From assembly GCA_000751835.1 (NCBI GenBank), contig CCMQ01000003.1, forward strand, positions 292,146 through 356,145: a stretch of 64,000 bases of DNA, in the 5' to 3' direction. The DNA is from Necropsobacter rosorum (lineage in GTDB: Bacteria; Pseudomonadota; Gammaproteobacteria; Enterobacterales; Pasteurellaceae). Shown here one piece after another: positions 26,704-35,979 of the stretch; the first letter of the stretch is position 1; each line of letters begins with the position of its first letter. A program made the position numbers and the translations under genes. The notes under the pieces were generated by a model, which saw nothing but the letters and a program-made list of their open reading frames with translations, made no database searches and was not told where the DNA came from.

Positions 26704-28725
26704 TTACACGAGCGCCGTCGTGAATAACAGTACGACCAGCGCCAGCACGAAATACACGCAATACACGCGGAAATCGCCGCTTTGCAGCCATTGCAGTTTG
26801 GCCGCCAGTTTCGGAATCACATGCGCTATCGGCATGGTCAGCTTCTCTTCCCAGACCGGTTCCAGTTTGCCGGAGGCGCGGATGACGGCATCAATGCCTT
26901 TTTGTCCGAGCGGAGCGGGATCAAGCGTGCGACGCAGCGTATAAAGCGGTTTGAACATCATGCGCAGCGGTCGGGTGAAACTGCCCGCAGAGGCCGCCAT
27001 ATCCGCTTCATAAGCATAACCGCAGGCCCAAGGATTGCCTTTCGGCCGATCGGCAAGGCGTCCTTTGCCGGTCAGCGCGTAATAGGCAAACGGCAGCAGG
27101 AAAAACGCAATCAGCATGATTGTTAGCATCGGCGTGGAAAGTGCGGTATAAGGCTGAGGAGAAGAAACCACAATCGAATTTTCCGCCAGCGGAAACGCCG
27201 GCAGCGCGGAAAGTGCGGTAGCAATGCGGGCAATAATCGGTGTCACGACCGATGCGCCCAGTCCTAACAACAGACAGCACAGCGCCAGCAGCGCCATACT
27301 CACCACCATCGGTTTCGGCACTTCACGCGCCTGCGCCGCCTTTTCGCTGCGCGGCATACCGCCGAAGCTGATGCCGTACACCTTCACAAAACACAATGCC
27401 GCCAGCGCACCGGTCAGCGCCAGCATCACGATTGCGATCGGGCCGGCTAATTTAAGTACAATGTTTTGTTCCAGACTTAAACTGAACAAAGACTGATAAG
27501 TAAACCATTCGCTGACGAAACCGTTAAACGGCGGCAAGGCGGAAATCGCCATGGTGCCGATAAGAAAACAAAACGCGGTATAAGGCATTAATTTCCCCAG
27601 ACCGCCCATTAAATCCATATCTTTAGTGTGTAAGCGGTACATCACCGAACCGGCGCCGAGAAACAGCAAACCTTTAAATACCGCATGATTGAGCAAATGG
27701 TACAAACCGCCGAGCAAACCGACCACCGCCAGCACCGGCTGTTTTAGCGCAATGCCGATCATACCGACGCCGACGCCCATCATAATAATGCCGACGTTTT
27801 CCACCGTATGATAAGCAAGCAGTTTTTTAATATCGTGTTCGGCCAGGGCATACAACACCCCGAGCACCGAGGACACCGCACCGAATCCCAATACGATGAC
27901 GCCGAACCACAGATTGTCGGCGCCCAGTAAATCAATGCCGACTTTGATAATGCCGAAAATACCGATTTTCACCATCACCCCCGACATCAGCGCAGAGGCG
28001 TGAGACGGCGCCGCCGGGTGTGCTTTCGGCAGCCAGCCGTGCAGCGGGATCATACCGGCTTTGGCGCCGAACCCTAAAAACGCCAGCATAAACACCGTAA
28101 AGGCCAGCGGTTGGGAAAGCTTAGTCTGACGGAACGCCTCAAATTCAAAGCTGCCGGACTCGGTATAAAAAATGAAAAAGGCGATCATAATCAACACCGA
28201 ACCGGCATGAGCGATAAAGAAATACAGCAATCCCGCATTCACCGCATCGTCATCCTGTTCGGTCAGCACCAGAAAATAGGAGGCCAGCGACATCATTTCA
28301 AAAAACACCAGAAAATAAAACGCGTTGTCACACACCACCAGGGCAATCATCGAGGCGATAAACAGATTCATAAAAAAGCCCATGTAGCCTGCGCCTTTGC
28401 CTTTATATTCCTGCACATAAGAAAACGAATACAGCGCACTTACCACCACCAGCAAAGAAATCACGCACACCATAAAGGCGGCCAGACCGTCTATGCGGAT
28501 AGAAAAACGGGCAAATTCAAAAGGGGTTTGAAATACGTCAATAACTGCATTGCTGCTCATTAGAACGGGGGCGCAGGCGATAATGCCCAATGCTCCACCA
28601 ATGATACCGGTCACGCCGGATATATTGATTGCAAGTTGTTCGTTGCGGCTGCTAAGCAGAGAAACGAACGCACCAACGATATAAATCAACAAAGCAGTGA
28701 TGAGTAAACTTATCGGATAACTCAT
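26704..28725 (-). CDS. hyfB: Hydrogenase-4 membrane subunit HyfB (NuoL-like)
   Basis: The largest membrane subunit, 673 aa, NuoL/HycC-like. It includes GAKAGMIPLHGWLPKAHPAAPSHASALMSG (Lys and HGWLPKAH block) and DIKKLLAYHTVENVGIIMMG. The extended C-terminal hydrophobic region with an amphipathic segment is typical of HycC/HyfB. Two uptake-signal cores (27139, 27211) lie in its 3' third. It follows hyfA by 29 bases. Confidence 0.95.
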   Translation of the reverse strand: MSYPISLLITALLIYIVGAFVSLLSSRNEQLAINISGVTGIIGGALGIIACAPVLMSSNAVIDVFQTPFEFARFSIRIDGLAAFMVCVISLLVVVSALYSFSYVQEYKGKGAGYMGFFMNLFIASMIALVVCDNAFYFLVFFEMMSLASYFLVLTEQDDDAVNAGLLYFFIAHAGSVLIMIAFFIFYTESGSFEFEAFRQTKLSQPLAFTVFMLAFLGFGAKAGMIPLHGWLPKAHPAAPSHASALMSGVMVKIGIFGIIKVGIDLLGADNLWFGVIVLGFGAVSSVLGVLYALAEHDIKKLLAYHTVENVGIIMMGVGVGMIGIALKQPVLAVVGLLGGLYHLLNHAVFKGLLFLGAGSVMYRLHTKDMDLMGGLGKLMPYTAFCFLIGTMAISALPPFNGFVSEWFTYQSLFSLSLEQNIVLKLAGPIAIVMLALTGALAALCFVKVYGISFGGMPRSEKAAQAREVPKPMVVSMALLALCCLLLGLGASVVTPIIARIATALSALPAFPLAENSIVVSSPQPYTALSTPMLTIMLIAFFLLPFAYYALTGKGRLADRPKGNPWACGYAYEADMAASAGSFTRPLRMMFKPLYTLRRTLDPAPLGQKGIDAVIRASGKLEPVWEEKLTMPIAHVIPKLAAKLQWLQSGDFRVYCVYFVLALVVLLFTTALV

Positions 28726-28754
28726 AATTCACTCCATTGCTTAAAACGGATAAT

Positions 28755-29354
28755 TTATTTCGCAATAGCGGGGGATGCCGTCATGGCTTGTTCCCGTTTG
28801 GCTCTATTGGCTTGCGTGATACTTTCATCACTGATTAAAAATAAGGTTTTGGTCGGACAGGTTTGTACGCAGGCCGGCCCTTCTGCGCGGAAATAGCAAA
28901 GATCGCATTTCACCGCGACGGCTCTGACGCCCGGCTGCCATGCCAGCATATTATGCACGTCGGTATTATCCGGCGCGGTGCGAATATCACGGGCAACGGC
29001 ATCCTGAAAAGAAAAATGTTCATAATAAACCGGCATATCCAGCGGCGAACTGCCGTGTTGGGTGATGGCGCCGAAAGGACAGGCGATAGCGCACAGTTTA
29101 CAGCCGATACAAAGACTTTCATTGAGCTGAATGGTTTGATCTTTATGCGTAATCGCATGTACCGGGCAAACAGTGGCGCAGGGCGCATCATCACAATGAC
29201 GACACAGAATCGGCACGGTAATATCCTCATTGCGCATCACCTCCAAGCGCGGATGCGCCTGCAAACCGAAAGCCCTATGTACTTCGCTGCAAGCCGCCAT
29301 ACAGGTATTGCATCCGATACATCCTTGCGGATCACCGATTACAAAACGGTTCAT
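28755..29354 (-). CDS. hyfA: Hydrogenase-4 polyferredoxin HyfA (HydN/HycB-like)
   Basis: First gene of the hyf operon; Fe-S protein thought to carry electrons from FdhF to the hydrogenase. With the start at MNRFVIGDPQ (29354, preceded by GGGGGAGA), it is 199 aa. Four [4Fe-4S] cysteine groups are visible: CIGCNTCMAAC, CRHCDDAPCATVC, CIGCKLCAIAC and CDLCYFRAEGPACVQTC. The earlier in-frame Met at 29453 would add 33 residues unlike the family. It might alternatively be labelled HydN, but the position directly before hyfB favours HyfA. Confidence 0.92.
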   Translation of the reverse strand: MNRFVIGDPQGCIGCNTCMAACSEVHRAFGLQAHPRLEVMRNEDITVPILCRHCDDAPCATVCPVHAITHKDQTIQLNESLCIGCKLCAIACPFGAITQHGSSPLDMPVYYEHFSFQDAVARDIRTAPDNTDVHNMLAWQPGVRAVAVKCDLCYFRAEGPACVQTCPTKTLFLISDESITQANRAKREQAMTASPAIAK

Positions 29355-29408
29355 ATTCTCCCCCTTGTATGTAAAATATACATTTTTATAATAACCACTC
29401 AGGTTGTA

Positions 29409-29438
29409 AGGATACTCCCGCAAAAAATTAAAGCTCAA
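29409..29438 (-). promoter_or_regulatory. Weak candidate promoter of the hyf operon
   Basis: On the minus strand TTGAGC (29438-29433) and TATCCT (29414-29409) have an 18-base spacer. A start near 29402 would place the CRP/FNR-like site at about -61.5, a classic activator position. The hexamers themselves are poor matches, which fits an activator-dependent promoter but leaves doubt. No -24/-12 (sigma54) promoter was recognised. Confidence 0.35.
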
Positions 29439-29455
29439 GCAAGAATTAGGCAAAT

Positions 29456-29471
29456 TTTGATTTGGATCACA
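29456..29471 (-). promoter_or_regulatory. CRP/FNR-type site upstream of hyfA
   Basis: TTTGATTTGGATCACA matches the CRP consensus at 9 of its 10 fixed bases. TTGATTTGGATCAC within it matches the FNR consensus (TTGAT-N4-ATCAA) at 9 of 10. It lies about 100 bases upstream of hyfA in the 339-base gap between the divergent hyfA and hypC genes, so either side could use it. Anaerobic control by FNR is expected for this operon. Confidence 0.65.
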
Positions 29472-29601
29472 AAGATTTTCACTGTCGTGACAGAATCGTT
29501 ACATAAACGTAAAATGAAATAATTTCATGCTAAAACAATTAGTTAAAATTTAATAAAATGTTATTTGCGGCATGCTTTCAATTTCGCCGCGCAAATTTAT
29601 A

Positions 29602-29610
29602 TGCTAAAAT
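29602..29610 (+). promoter_or_regulatory. Possible extended -10 promoter of hypC-hypF
   Basis: TGCTAAAAT resembles an extended -10 element (TGN followed by a TATAAT-like hexamer), about 85 bases before hypC. No convincing -35. The rest of the 29355-29693 gap is AT-rich and includes a 15-base palindrome (29514-29528). Confidence 0.35.
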
Positions 29611-29693
29611 CGGCGTCCGACAGTGCGCGTTAGCACATTCATCGGCGCGCCGCAAACTATCCATCTCATCAACATTCCAACTAAGGACAAATT

Positions 29694-29969
29694 ATGTGTT
29701 TAGGCATTCCGGGGCAGATCGTACAAGTGGCGGACAGCGCATTGCAGCTTGCCGTGGTCGATGTGTGCGGAGTCAAAAGAGAGGTCAATATTTCATTAAT
29801 TTGTCAGGATGATCCGAAATACCTGCTCGGCAAATGGGTGCTGGTGCATGTCGGTTTTGCCATGACGATCATTGATGAACAAGAAGCGAAACAAACTCAG
29901 CAGGCGCTGATTGCCATGAGCCAGCTGGAACACGAAGTGGGCGATTTTCTCGGTCTGAATCAAAAATGA
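29694..29969 (+). CDS. hypC: Hydrogenase assembly chaperone HypC
   Basis: Chaperone of 91 aa that, with HypD, carries the Fe(CN)2CO precursor and delivers it to the hydrogenase large subunit. The N-terminal MCLGIPGQI is the family hallmark; the Cys after the initiator Met is exposed by Met removal and is essential. AAGGAC lies 7 bases before the ATG. It is followed by hypF after 12 bases; hypD, its usual next neighbour, is in a separate convergent cluster. Confidence 0.95.
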   Translation: MCLGIPGQIVQVADSALQLAVVDVCGVKREVNISLICQDDPKYLLGKWVLVHVGFAMTIIDEQEAKQTQQALIAMSQLEHEVGDFLGLNQK

Positions 29970-29981
29970 CAGGACGGCATA

Positions 29982-32258
29982 ATGCAAGGGGTTGAATTAC
30001 GCATAAAAGGCAAAGTACAAGGCGTGGGATTCCGCCCTTTCGTGTGGCAGCTGGCGAATCAACACGGGTTGAACGGCGATGTGAATAACGACGGACAAGG
30101 CGTGTTGATCCGTTTTGCCGCCCCGCCCGGCGAGGTGCTCGAACGGTTTTTAGCCGACCTGCAAACCCGCCTGCCGCCGCTGGCGCAGATTAGCGAGATT
30201 ATCCGGCGCGATACCAACTGGCCGACCCCGCCCGCCGCCGGCTTTCACATTCGAGAAAGCGAAAACACGCAAATGGACACGCAAATTATTCCCGACGCCG
30301 CAACCTGCCCGCATTGTCTGGCGGAGTTATTCGATCCCGACAACCGGCGCTATCACTACCCGTTTACCAACTGCACCCATTGCGGCCCGCGTTTCACCAT
30401 TATCAAGGCCATTCCCTACGATCGGAAAAACACCGCGATGGCGGCTTTTCCGCTTTGCCCGCAATGCGAAAAAGAATACCGCGATCCCGCCGATCGCCGT
30501 TTTCACGCCCAGCCCAATGCCTGCCCGGCGTGCGGCCCGCATATCTGGCTGCAGGATCGGCAACAGATTCTCGCCACCCACGAAACGGCGCTGCAACACA
30601 CCGCACTTTTATTACGACAGGGCAATATCATCGCCATTAAAGGGCTGGGCGGTTTTCATCTGGCCTGTGATGCCGGCAACCGAGCGGCGGTCGAGTTATT
30701 ACGCCGGCGAAAACGGCGGCCGACCAAACCGCTGGCGGTTATGGTACCCGAGCTGCATTTTCTGCAAGATTTAACCGCACAGGAACGCGATTTGCTGACC
30801 GGCAGCGCCGCGCCGATTGTGCTGCTGGCCAAACATAAAGTGCCGCATCTGGCCGATAACATCGCACCATATTTACAGGAAATCGGCGTGATGCTGCCGA
30901 GTAATCCGTTGCAGCATTTGCTGCTGCGCGCGGTCGACCGCCCGCTGGTGATGACTTCCGCCAATCCGAGCGGGCAGCCGCCCGTGCTGGAGAATAAAAG
31001 TGCGGTGGAAAATCTGACCGATTTGGCGGATTTTTATCTTTGCCACAACCGTGATATTTTACAGCGCGCCGACGACAGCCTGCTTCGCGTCGCTTTCGAC
31101 GGGCCGGAAACCCTGCGCCGCGCGCGCGGTTATGTGCCGGACGAAATGCCGCTTGCCACCCGCAGTACAAAAAACGTGCTGGCACTGGGCGCCGATTTGA
31201 AAAACACTTTCTGCCTGCTGCGCGGCGATAAAGCCGTACTCAGCCAGCATATCGGCGATACCGCAAACGAAAAAGTGCGGTCACAATTACGCGAGAATCT
31301 GGCTTTATTTCAACATATTTATCAGTTTACGCCGCAGGTTATCGCGGTCGATGCGCACCCGGGCTATTTTTCCTCCGCCGTCGGCAGACAACTTGCCGCA
31401 CAGCAACAGGCAACGCCAGTCGAAGTGCTGCACCATCATGCCCATATTGTCAGCGTAATGGCGGAACACCATTGTAATGAGCCGGTCATCGGTCTGGCGC
31501 TGGACGGTATCGGTATGGGCGAAAACGGACGGCTTTGGGGCGGCGAATGCCTGCTGGCGGATTATCGCCACAGCCAATATTTAGGCGGCTTGCCCGCCGT
31601 TGCGCTGCCCGGCGGCGATCTGGCGGCAACACAGCCTTGGCGCAACTGGCTGGCGCACCTGCATCAATTTGTACCGCAGTGGCGGGAAATCCTCGCCGCA
31701 ACCTGCACCGAACCCCATTGGCACGCATTAAGCAATGCTATTGAACGCGGGTTAAATTGCCCGCCGGCCTCCTCCGCCGGTCGCTTATTTGACGCAGTAG
31801 CCTACGGGCTGGGCATCGCACCGCCGCGCGTTTCCTGGGAGGGCGAAGCCGCCTGCCGTCTGGAAGCGCTGGCAAATCGTTCGGCCTTCGCCACAGGGGC
31901 GCAAAGTGCGGTGACTATTCCGGTCAATATGCCGCTTATCGGCAATCAGCTGGATCTCGCCGTCTTCTGGCAAAGCTGGTTGGATTACCGCGCCGCCCCC
32001 GCCGATAAAGCCTTCGCCTTCCACTATGCGCTGGCACAGGGCTTCGCCCGATTGGCGGCCGGCTGCGCGCGCCGGCATCAATGCCGCACCATCGTACTGT
32101 CCGGCGGGGTTATGCACAATCAATTGCTGCGCCGCTTATTAAAAGAAAACCTGCGCCCATTTCATCTGCTCAGCGCCCAGCAGTTCCCTATGGGCGACGG
32201 CGGGTTAAGTTTAGGTCAAGCGGTGATTGCGGCGCATAGGCAAACGGATAATACCTAA
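29982..32258 (+). CDS. hypF: Carbamoyltransferase HypF
   Basis: Converts carbamoyl phosphate into the thiocarboxamide on HypE, which becomes the cyanide ligands of the NiFe centre. The 758-aa protein has an N-terminal acylphosphatase domain (about 1-90; [14 protein letters not shown]), two zinc-finger-like motifs (CPHC...CTHCGPRFT and CPQC...CPACGPH, about 108-185), a YrdC-like domain (about 200-380; [13 protein letters not shown]) and a C-terminal Kae1-like domain with the metal-binding HHHAH and ALDGIGMGE. Four uptake-signal cores fall within this gene. An AT-rich unrecognised gene starts 24 bases after it. Confidence 0.96.
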   Translation: MQGVELRIKGKVQGVGFRPFVWQLANQHGLNGDVNNDGQGVLIRFAAPPGEVLERFLADLQTRLPPLAQISEIIRRDTNWPTPPAAGFHIRESENTQMDTQIIPDAATCPHCLAELFDPDNRRYHYPFTNCTHCGPRFTIIKAIPYDRKNTAMAAFPLCPQCEKEYRDPADRRFHAQPNACPACGPHIWLQDRQQILATHETALQHTALLLRQGNIIAIKGLGGFHLACDAGNRAAVELLRRRKRRPTKPLAVMVPELHFLQDLTAQERDLLTGSAAPIVLLAKHKVPHLADNIAPYLQEIGVMLPSNPLQHLLLRAVDRPLVMTSANPSGQPPVLENKSAVENLTDLADFYLCHNRDILQRADDSLLRVAFDGPETLRRARGYVPDEMPLATRSTKNVLALGADLKNTFCLLRGDKAVLSQHIGDTANEKVRSQLRENLALFQHIYQFTPQVIAVDAHPGYFSSAVGRQLAAQQQATPVEVLHHHAHIVSVMAEHHCNEPVIGLALDGIGMGENGRLWGGECLLADYRHSQYLGGLPAVALPGGDLAATQPWRNWLAHLHQFVPQWREILAATCTEPHWHALSNAIERGLNCPPASSAGRLFDAVAYGLGIAPPRVSWEGEAACRLEALANRSAFATGAQSAVTIPVNMPLIGNQLDLAVFWQSWLDYRAAPADKAFAFHYALAQGFARLAAGCARRHQCRTIVLSGGVMHNQLLRRLLKENLRPFHLLSAQQFPMGDGGLSLGQAVIAAHRQTDNT

Positions 32259-32282
32259 TTTAGAATTTAATACGAGTAACAT

Positions 32283-32783
32283 ATGGAAGCAATAATAAGA
32301 AAATCATTTGATTCAGCATTAAACGAAGCAACATTATTATGGGGAATAACATCAACCGCATTTCCTAAAAAACATGAACTAATGGTTAATACATTAGCTG
32401 TTAAAGTACTGGAACTAGTTAGCAGTTTCTCATTAAATTGCAGAAGGATTCTTGAACAATTTCCTCGAACATGCAAATTTAACATGGAAAGTTCTCCTTG
32501 GCTTTGGGAAACCCAAAATGATACTCCCATAATTACAGATCTCTGGGAAGCTACAAACTATATAATACATGCTAAAACTCTTTGCTCTGGTATAGAATCT
32601 TTACCTGAACGTCTTTCCTTTATTCAAGGTGAAGATAACTCCGTTTTTATTCCTTATATTTTAGTTAAAACAGATAAAAAAGGGCCCGCTTATATAAATA
32701 TTTTTTCAATGGTTTATTGTTTTTTGTACGACGTAGTCACCGCGTTCCAGCAATTAATAGAGAAAGATAGTGCTACCCAATAA
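32283..32783 (+). CDS. AT-rich gene of unknown function between hypF and hypE
   Basis: I do not recognise this 166-aa protein. It starts MEAIIRKSFDSALNEATLLWG, is predicted mostly helical and soluble, has three cysteines without a metal-binding pattern, and shows no signal peptide; a mildly hydrophobic stretch lies near YINIFSMVYCFLYDV. Two sampled lines of the gene are about one third G+C, while the neighbouring hyp genes are clearly over half. It uses many AT-rich codons and has no uptake signal. The SD is weak. It sits 24 bases behind hypF on the same strand and could be read through from it. Probably acquired by transfer; a role in hydrogenase assembly is not supported. Confidence 0.7.
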   Translation: MEAIIRKSFDSALNEATLLWGITSTAFPKKHELMVNTLAVKVLELVSSFSLNCRRILEQFPRTCKFNMESSPWLWETQNDTPIITDLWEATNYIIHAKTLCSGIESLPERLSFIQGEDNSVFIPYILVKTDKKGPAYINIFSMVYCFLYDVVTAFQQLIEKDSATQ

Positions 32784-32874
32784 ATGTTTTAACACAAATA
32801 ATGTAACACTCAAAAAATAGTTCCTGTTTTATAACGATAACAAATATATCTAATACAAAATTTAATTGCTTAAA

Positions 32875-32917
32875 CCGATTTAATTGAAGAACAAGACGCC
32901 ATCGTCAATTAAACCGG
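32875..32917. terminator. Hairpin between the AT-rich gene and hypE
   Basis: CCGATTTAATTGA (32875-32887) and TCAATTAAACCGG (32905-32917) pair along 13 positions with one G-T-type mismatch. It lies between converging genes; the remaining gap 32784-32874 is AT-rich with nothing recognisable. Confidence 0.5.
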
Positions 32918-32925
32918 TGTTTCGC

Positions 32926-33939
32926 TTAACAGATTCGCGGTAAGGGTTCGTTGGACGGTAAATCCAGCAGGCGGCTTTGACCGAAAATGCCGGTGGCGCG
33001 GACTTTGCCGTCGGTGGTGACTTCGCCGATGACGGCGGCGTTTTTGCCTAACGGGTGGCGGCGAAGTGCGGTCAGAATTTGCGCGGTTTTTTGTTTATCC
33101 GCGACAATTACCAGTTTGCCCTCATTGGCGAAATTCAGCGCGTCCAATCCGAGCAATTCGCAGATCCCGCGTACTTCCCGCCGAATCGGCAGGGCATTTT
33201 CGTCAATTTGCATCCCCAGCCGCTGCGACTGGGCGAATTCGTGCAGCACGGCGTTTACTCCGCCGCGGGTGGCATCCCGCACGGCTTTCACGCCGTCGAG
33301 AGGACGCAGACAGGCGATCAGCGGCGCCAGCACCGCGCAATCGCTGCATAAATCCGTTTGAATGCCGAGCTTTTCACGCAGGTTTAAAATGGTCGCGCCG
33401 TGGTCGCCCAATGTGCCGCTGACGATGAGTTGATCGCCGGCCTGAATGCGGTGTACGCCCCAATCCAGTCCGTCGGGAATCACGCCGATGCCGGCGGTGT
33501 TGATAAAAATTTTGTCCACCGCGCCTTTCGGCACTACTTTGGTGTCGCCGGTCACCACCTCAATGCCGGCTGCGCGGCAGGTTTGCGCCATGGATTGAAT
33601 CAACCGCTTTAATTCGGCCAGCGGCAGCCCTTCTTCCAACATAAACCCGCAGGATAAATATTTCGGCACGGCGCCGCACACCGCTACGTCGTTGGCCGTA
33701 CCGCACACCGCCAGTTTACCGATATCCCCGCCGGGAAAAAAAATCGGGTCAATCACAAAGCTGTCGGTGGAAAACGCCAGCGTTCCGCCGCAGGCCGCCA
33801 TGTTCTGCAAAGGTATGCGCGCCTGATCTTCGCCTTGGGCAAGTAGCGGGTTATCAAACGCGGCGACAAAATAATCGCGGATCAGCTGCTGCATTGCAGC
33901 GCCGCCGTTGCCGTGCGCCATAGTAATAAAATCAGTCAT
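32926..33939 (-). CDS. hypE: Hydrogenase maturation factor HypE
   Basis: ATP-dependent dehydratase that turns the carbamoyl group received from HypF into cyanide for the active-site iron. The 337-aa protein is of the PurM/AIR-synthase fold: MAHGNGG near the start, FSTDSFVI, VVTGDTKVV and VRDATRGGV. It ends LPRIC, with the essential C-terminal cysteine that carries the thiocyanate. It starts 3 bases after hypD. Confidence 0.96.
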   Translation of the reverse strand: MTDFITMAHGNGGAAMQQLIRDYFVAAFDNPLLAQGEDQARIPLQNMAACGGTLAFSTDSFVIDPIFFPGGDIGKLAVCGTANDVAVCGAVPKYLSCGFMLEEGLPLAELKRLIQSMAQTCRAAGIEVVTGDTKVVPKGAVDKIFINTAGIGVIPDGLDWGVHRIQAGDQLIVSGTLGDHGATILNLREKLGIQTDLCSDCAVLAPLIACLRPLDGVKAVRDATRGGVNAVLHEFAQSQRLGMQIDENALPIRREVRGICELLGLDALNFANEGKLVIVADKQKTAQILTALRRHPLGKNAAVIGEVTTDGKVRATGIFGQSRLLDLPSNEPLPRIC

Positions 33940-33942
33940 AAA

Positions 33943-35055
33943 TTATTCTCGTCGGTATTGATAATAGGCGGCGCATGCGCCTTCGGAAGACACCATTAAC
34001 GCACCGTAAGCATTATCGGGATGGCATTTTTGGGCAAATAACGGACAATCGGCGGGCTTACATTTGCCGATCAGCACTTCGCCGCAGCGGGAGTCGGGAT
34101 CATCGGCCACTTGCTGCGGCTGAGTGGCGAAGCGGATTTCGGCGTCAAAGTTACGATACGGCGCCGTCAGTTCCACGCCGGATTCGGCGATTTCCCCCAA
34201 ACCGCGCCACTCGCTGCTGGCTTTAAGACGAAAAACCTCACGCATCGCCTGTTGCGCCAATACATTGCCCTGCGGCTGCACAATGCGTTTATATTGATTT
34301 TCCACCGTACAGCGTCGTTCGACAAACTGTGTCACCAGCATGACGATCGCCTGCAGGATATCCAACGGTTCAAAGCCTGTGATCACAAAGGGTTTATGAT
34401 ACGCGTCGCACAGCGCCCGATAAGGATCGGAGCCGATCACCATACTGACATGACCCGGCGCGATAAAACCGTCGATTTTCACCTGTTCCTGCGCCAGCAG
34501 GCTGTGTAAAGTGGGGATAATGGTGATATTCTGGCATACTACAAAAAAATTGTCCGCCCGCTGTTTTTTCGCCTGCTGCAACGTTACCGCCGCACTCGGC
34601 ATGGTGGTTTCAAAGCCGAGTGAAAAAAACACCACCTGTTTGTGCGGATGATGAAAGGCGATATTCAGCGCATCCAGCGGCGAATAGACGATACGCACAT
34701 CCGCGCCCTGCGCTTTGGCTTCCAGTAAAGATCCCTGCCGTCCGCGTACCCGCATGGCATCGCCGAAGGTACAGAAAATAACATCCGGACGGCGGGCGAT
34801 CTCAATACACACATCGATCCGCCCCATCGGCAACACGCACACCGGACAGCCCGGCCCGTGGATAAATTCGATACTTGGCGGCAATAGCCGATCCAGCCCG
34901 AATTTAAAGATGGTATGCGTATGCCCGCCGCAGATCTCCATCAAATATAACGGATTGTCCGGCGTAAAGTGCGGTAATTTTTCCATCAGTTTTCGCAGCC
35001 GCTGCAGCAGGCTTTTCGCCAGCACAGGATCGCGGAATTCATCAACAAACTGCAT
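33943..35055 (-). CDS. hypD: Hydrogenase Fe(CN)2CO scaffold protein HypD
   Basis: Scaffold Fe-S protein, 370 aa, on which the Fe(CN)2CO unit is built together with HypC. Motifs include MEICGGHTHTIFKFG (the catalytic Cys region), IHGPGCPVCVLP, GFETTMPSAA, and the cysteine-rich C-terminal [4Fe-4S] region (RCGEVLIGKCKPADCPLF ending CAAYYQYRRE). It begins 9 bases after hypB. Confidence 0.96.
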   Translation of the reverse strand: MQFVDEFRDPVLAKSLLQRLRKLMEKLPHFTPDNPLYLMEICGGHTHTIFKFGLDRLLPPSIEFIHGPGCPVCVLPMGRIDVCIEIARRPDVIFCTFGDAMRVRGRQGSLLEAKAQGADVRIVYSPLDALNIAFHHPHKQVVFFSLGFETTMPSAAVTLQQAKKQRADNFFVVCQNITIIPTLHSLLAQEQVKIDGFIAPGHVSMVIGSDPYRALCDAYHKPFVITGFEPLDILQAIVMLVTQFVERRCTVENQYKRIVQPQGNVLAQQAMREVFRLKASSEWRGLGEIAESGVELTAPYRNFDAEIRFATQPQQVADDPDSRCGEVLIGKCKPADCPLFAQKCHPDNAYGALMVSSEGACAAYYQYRRE

Positions 35056-35064
35056 CGCACGATC

Positions 35065-35862
35065 CTATTTCTGCAGCCAATCCAGCCATTGCAATAATCC
35101 TTCGCCGCTCTGGGCGGACAGCGCAATGACCTGAATCGCCGGGTTGACCCGTTTGGCATACGCAATACATTTTTGCACGTCGAAATTCAAGTACGGCAGC
35201 AAATCGGTTTTATTTAAAATCATCAACTCGGCGGCGGCAAACATATGCGGATATTTCAACGGTTTATCTTCGCCTTCCGTCACCGACAGGATCACCACTT
35301 TAGCGTGTTCGCCCAAATCGAATTCCGACGGGCACACCAGATTGCCGACATTTTCAATAAACAACAGGCTGTTTGCCTGCGGCCGCAATTTCGCCAGCGC
35401 ATTGCCGATCATCTGCGCATCCAGATGGCAGCCTTTGCCGGTATTGACCTGAATCGCCGGCACGCCGGTGGCGCGAATGCGATCGGCATCGTTTTCCGTT
35501 TGCTGATCGCCTTCGATCACATAGCAAGGGCGTTGATGTTTTAATGCGTTTAAGGTGGCCGTCAGCAAGGTCGTTTTGCCCGAGCCCGGGCTGGAAACCA
35601 GATTAAGCGCCAGAATATGCTGTTGTGCGAAAAAACGGCGGTTTATCTCCGCCAGCCGGTTATTTTCGCCCAGAATATCCTGCTCCACTTTCAGCAGGCG
35701 CCGGCGGCTTTCCTCTTGTTGAGGCTCGTCGGACGGACGGAAGGAAGAATGAGAAAAGTCGGGTAATTTCACCGCACTTTGCGCGGCGGAATCATCATGA
35801 GCATGCGGTAATTCGCCGATTCTGACCTGTTCAGGATGGCCGCAGCCACAGGTTGTACACAT
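35065..35862 (-). CDS. hypB: Hydrogenase nickel insertion GTPase HypB
   Basis: GTPase that loads nickel with HypA. The 265-aa protein has the N-terminal high-affinity Ni motif [10 protein letters not shown], a short linker with only two spaced His (no long His-rich stretch), and the G domain: P-loop [19 protein letters not shown], and the NKTDLLPY nucleotide motif. The uptake-signal core at 35771 lies in the linker region, where sequence constraint is low. First gene of hypB-hypD-hypE, divergent from the Nif3-like gene. Confidence 0.96.
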   Translation of the reverse strand: MCTTCGCGHPEQVRIGELPHAHDDSAAQSAVKLPDFSHSSFRPSDEPQQEESRRRLLKVEQDILGENNRLAEINRRFFAQQHILALNLVSSPGSGKTTLLTATLNALKHQRPCYVIEGDQQTENDADRIRATGVPAIQVNTGKGCHLDAQMIGNALAKLRPQANSLLFIENVGNLVCPSEFDLGEHAKVVILSVTEGEDKPLKYPHMFAAAELMILNKTDLLPYLNFDVQKCIAYAKRVNPAIQVIALSAQSGEGLLQWLDWLQK

Positions 35863-35979
35863 AAGTCACCTCGATAATTTTTATTTGTGCTGTCAATGCT
35901 TAGCGTCTATGATAATTCATGCACGCTAGAATAGCATATTCTCACTGTTAAATATATTTTTTCACCGGGGTTAGCGCAT

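Noticed and set aside
29514..29528. Palindrome ATGAAA-TAA-TTTCAT as an FhlA site
   Set aside because: Half-sites are in the opposite orientation to the FhlA consensus and spacing differs; A/T palindromes are common in this AT-rich gap.
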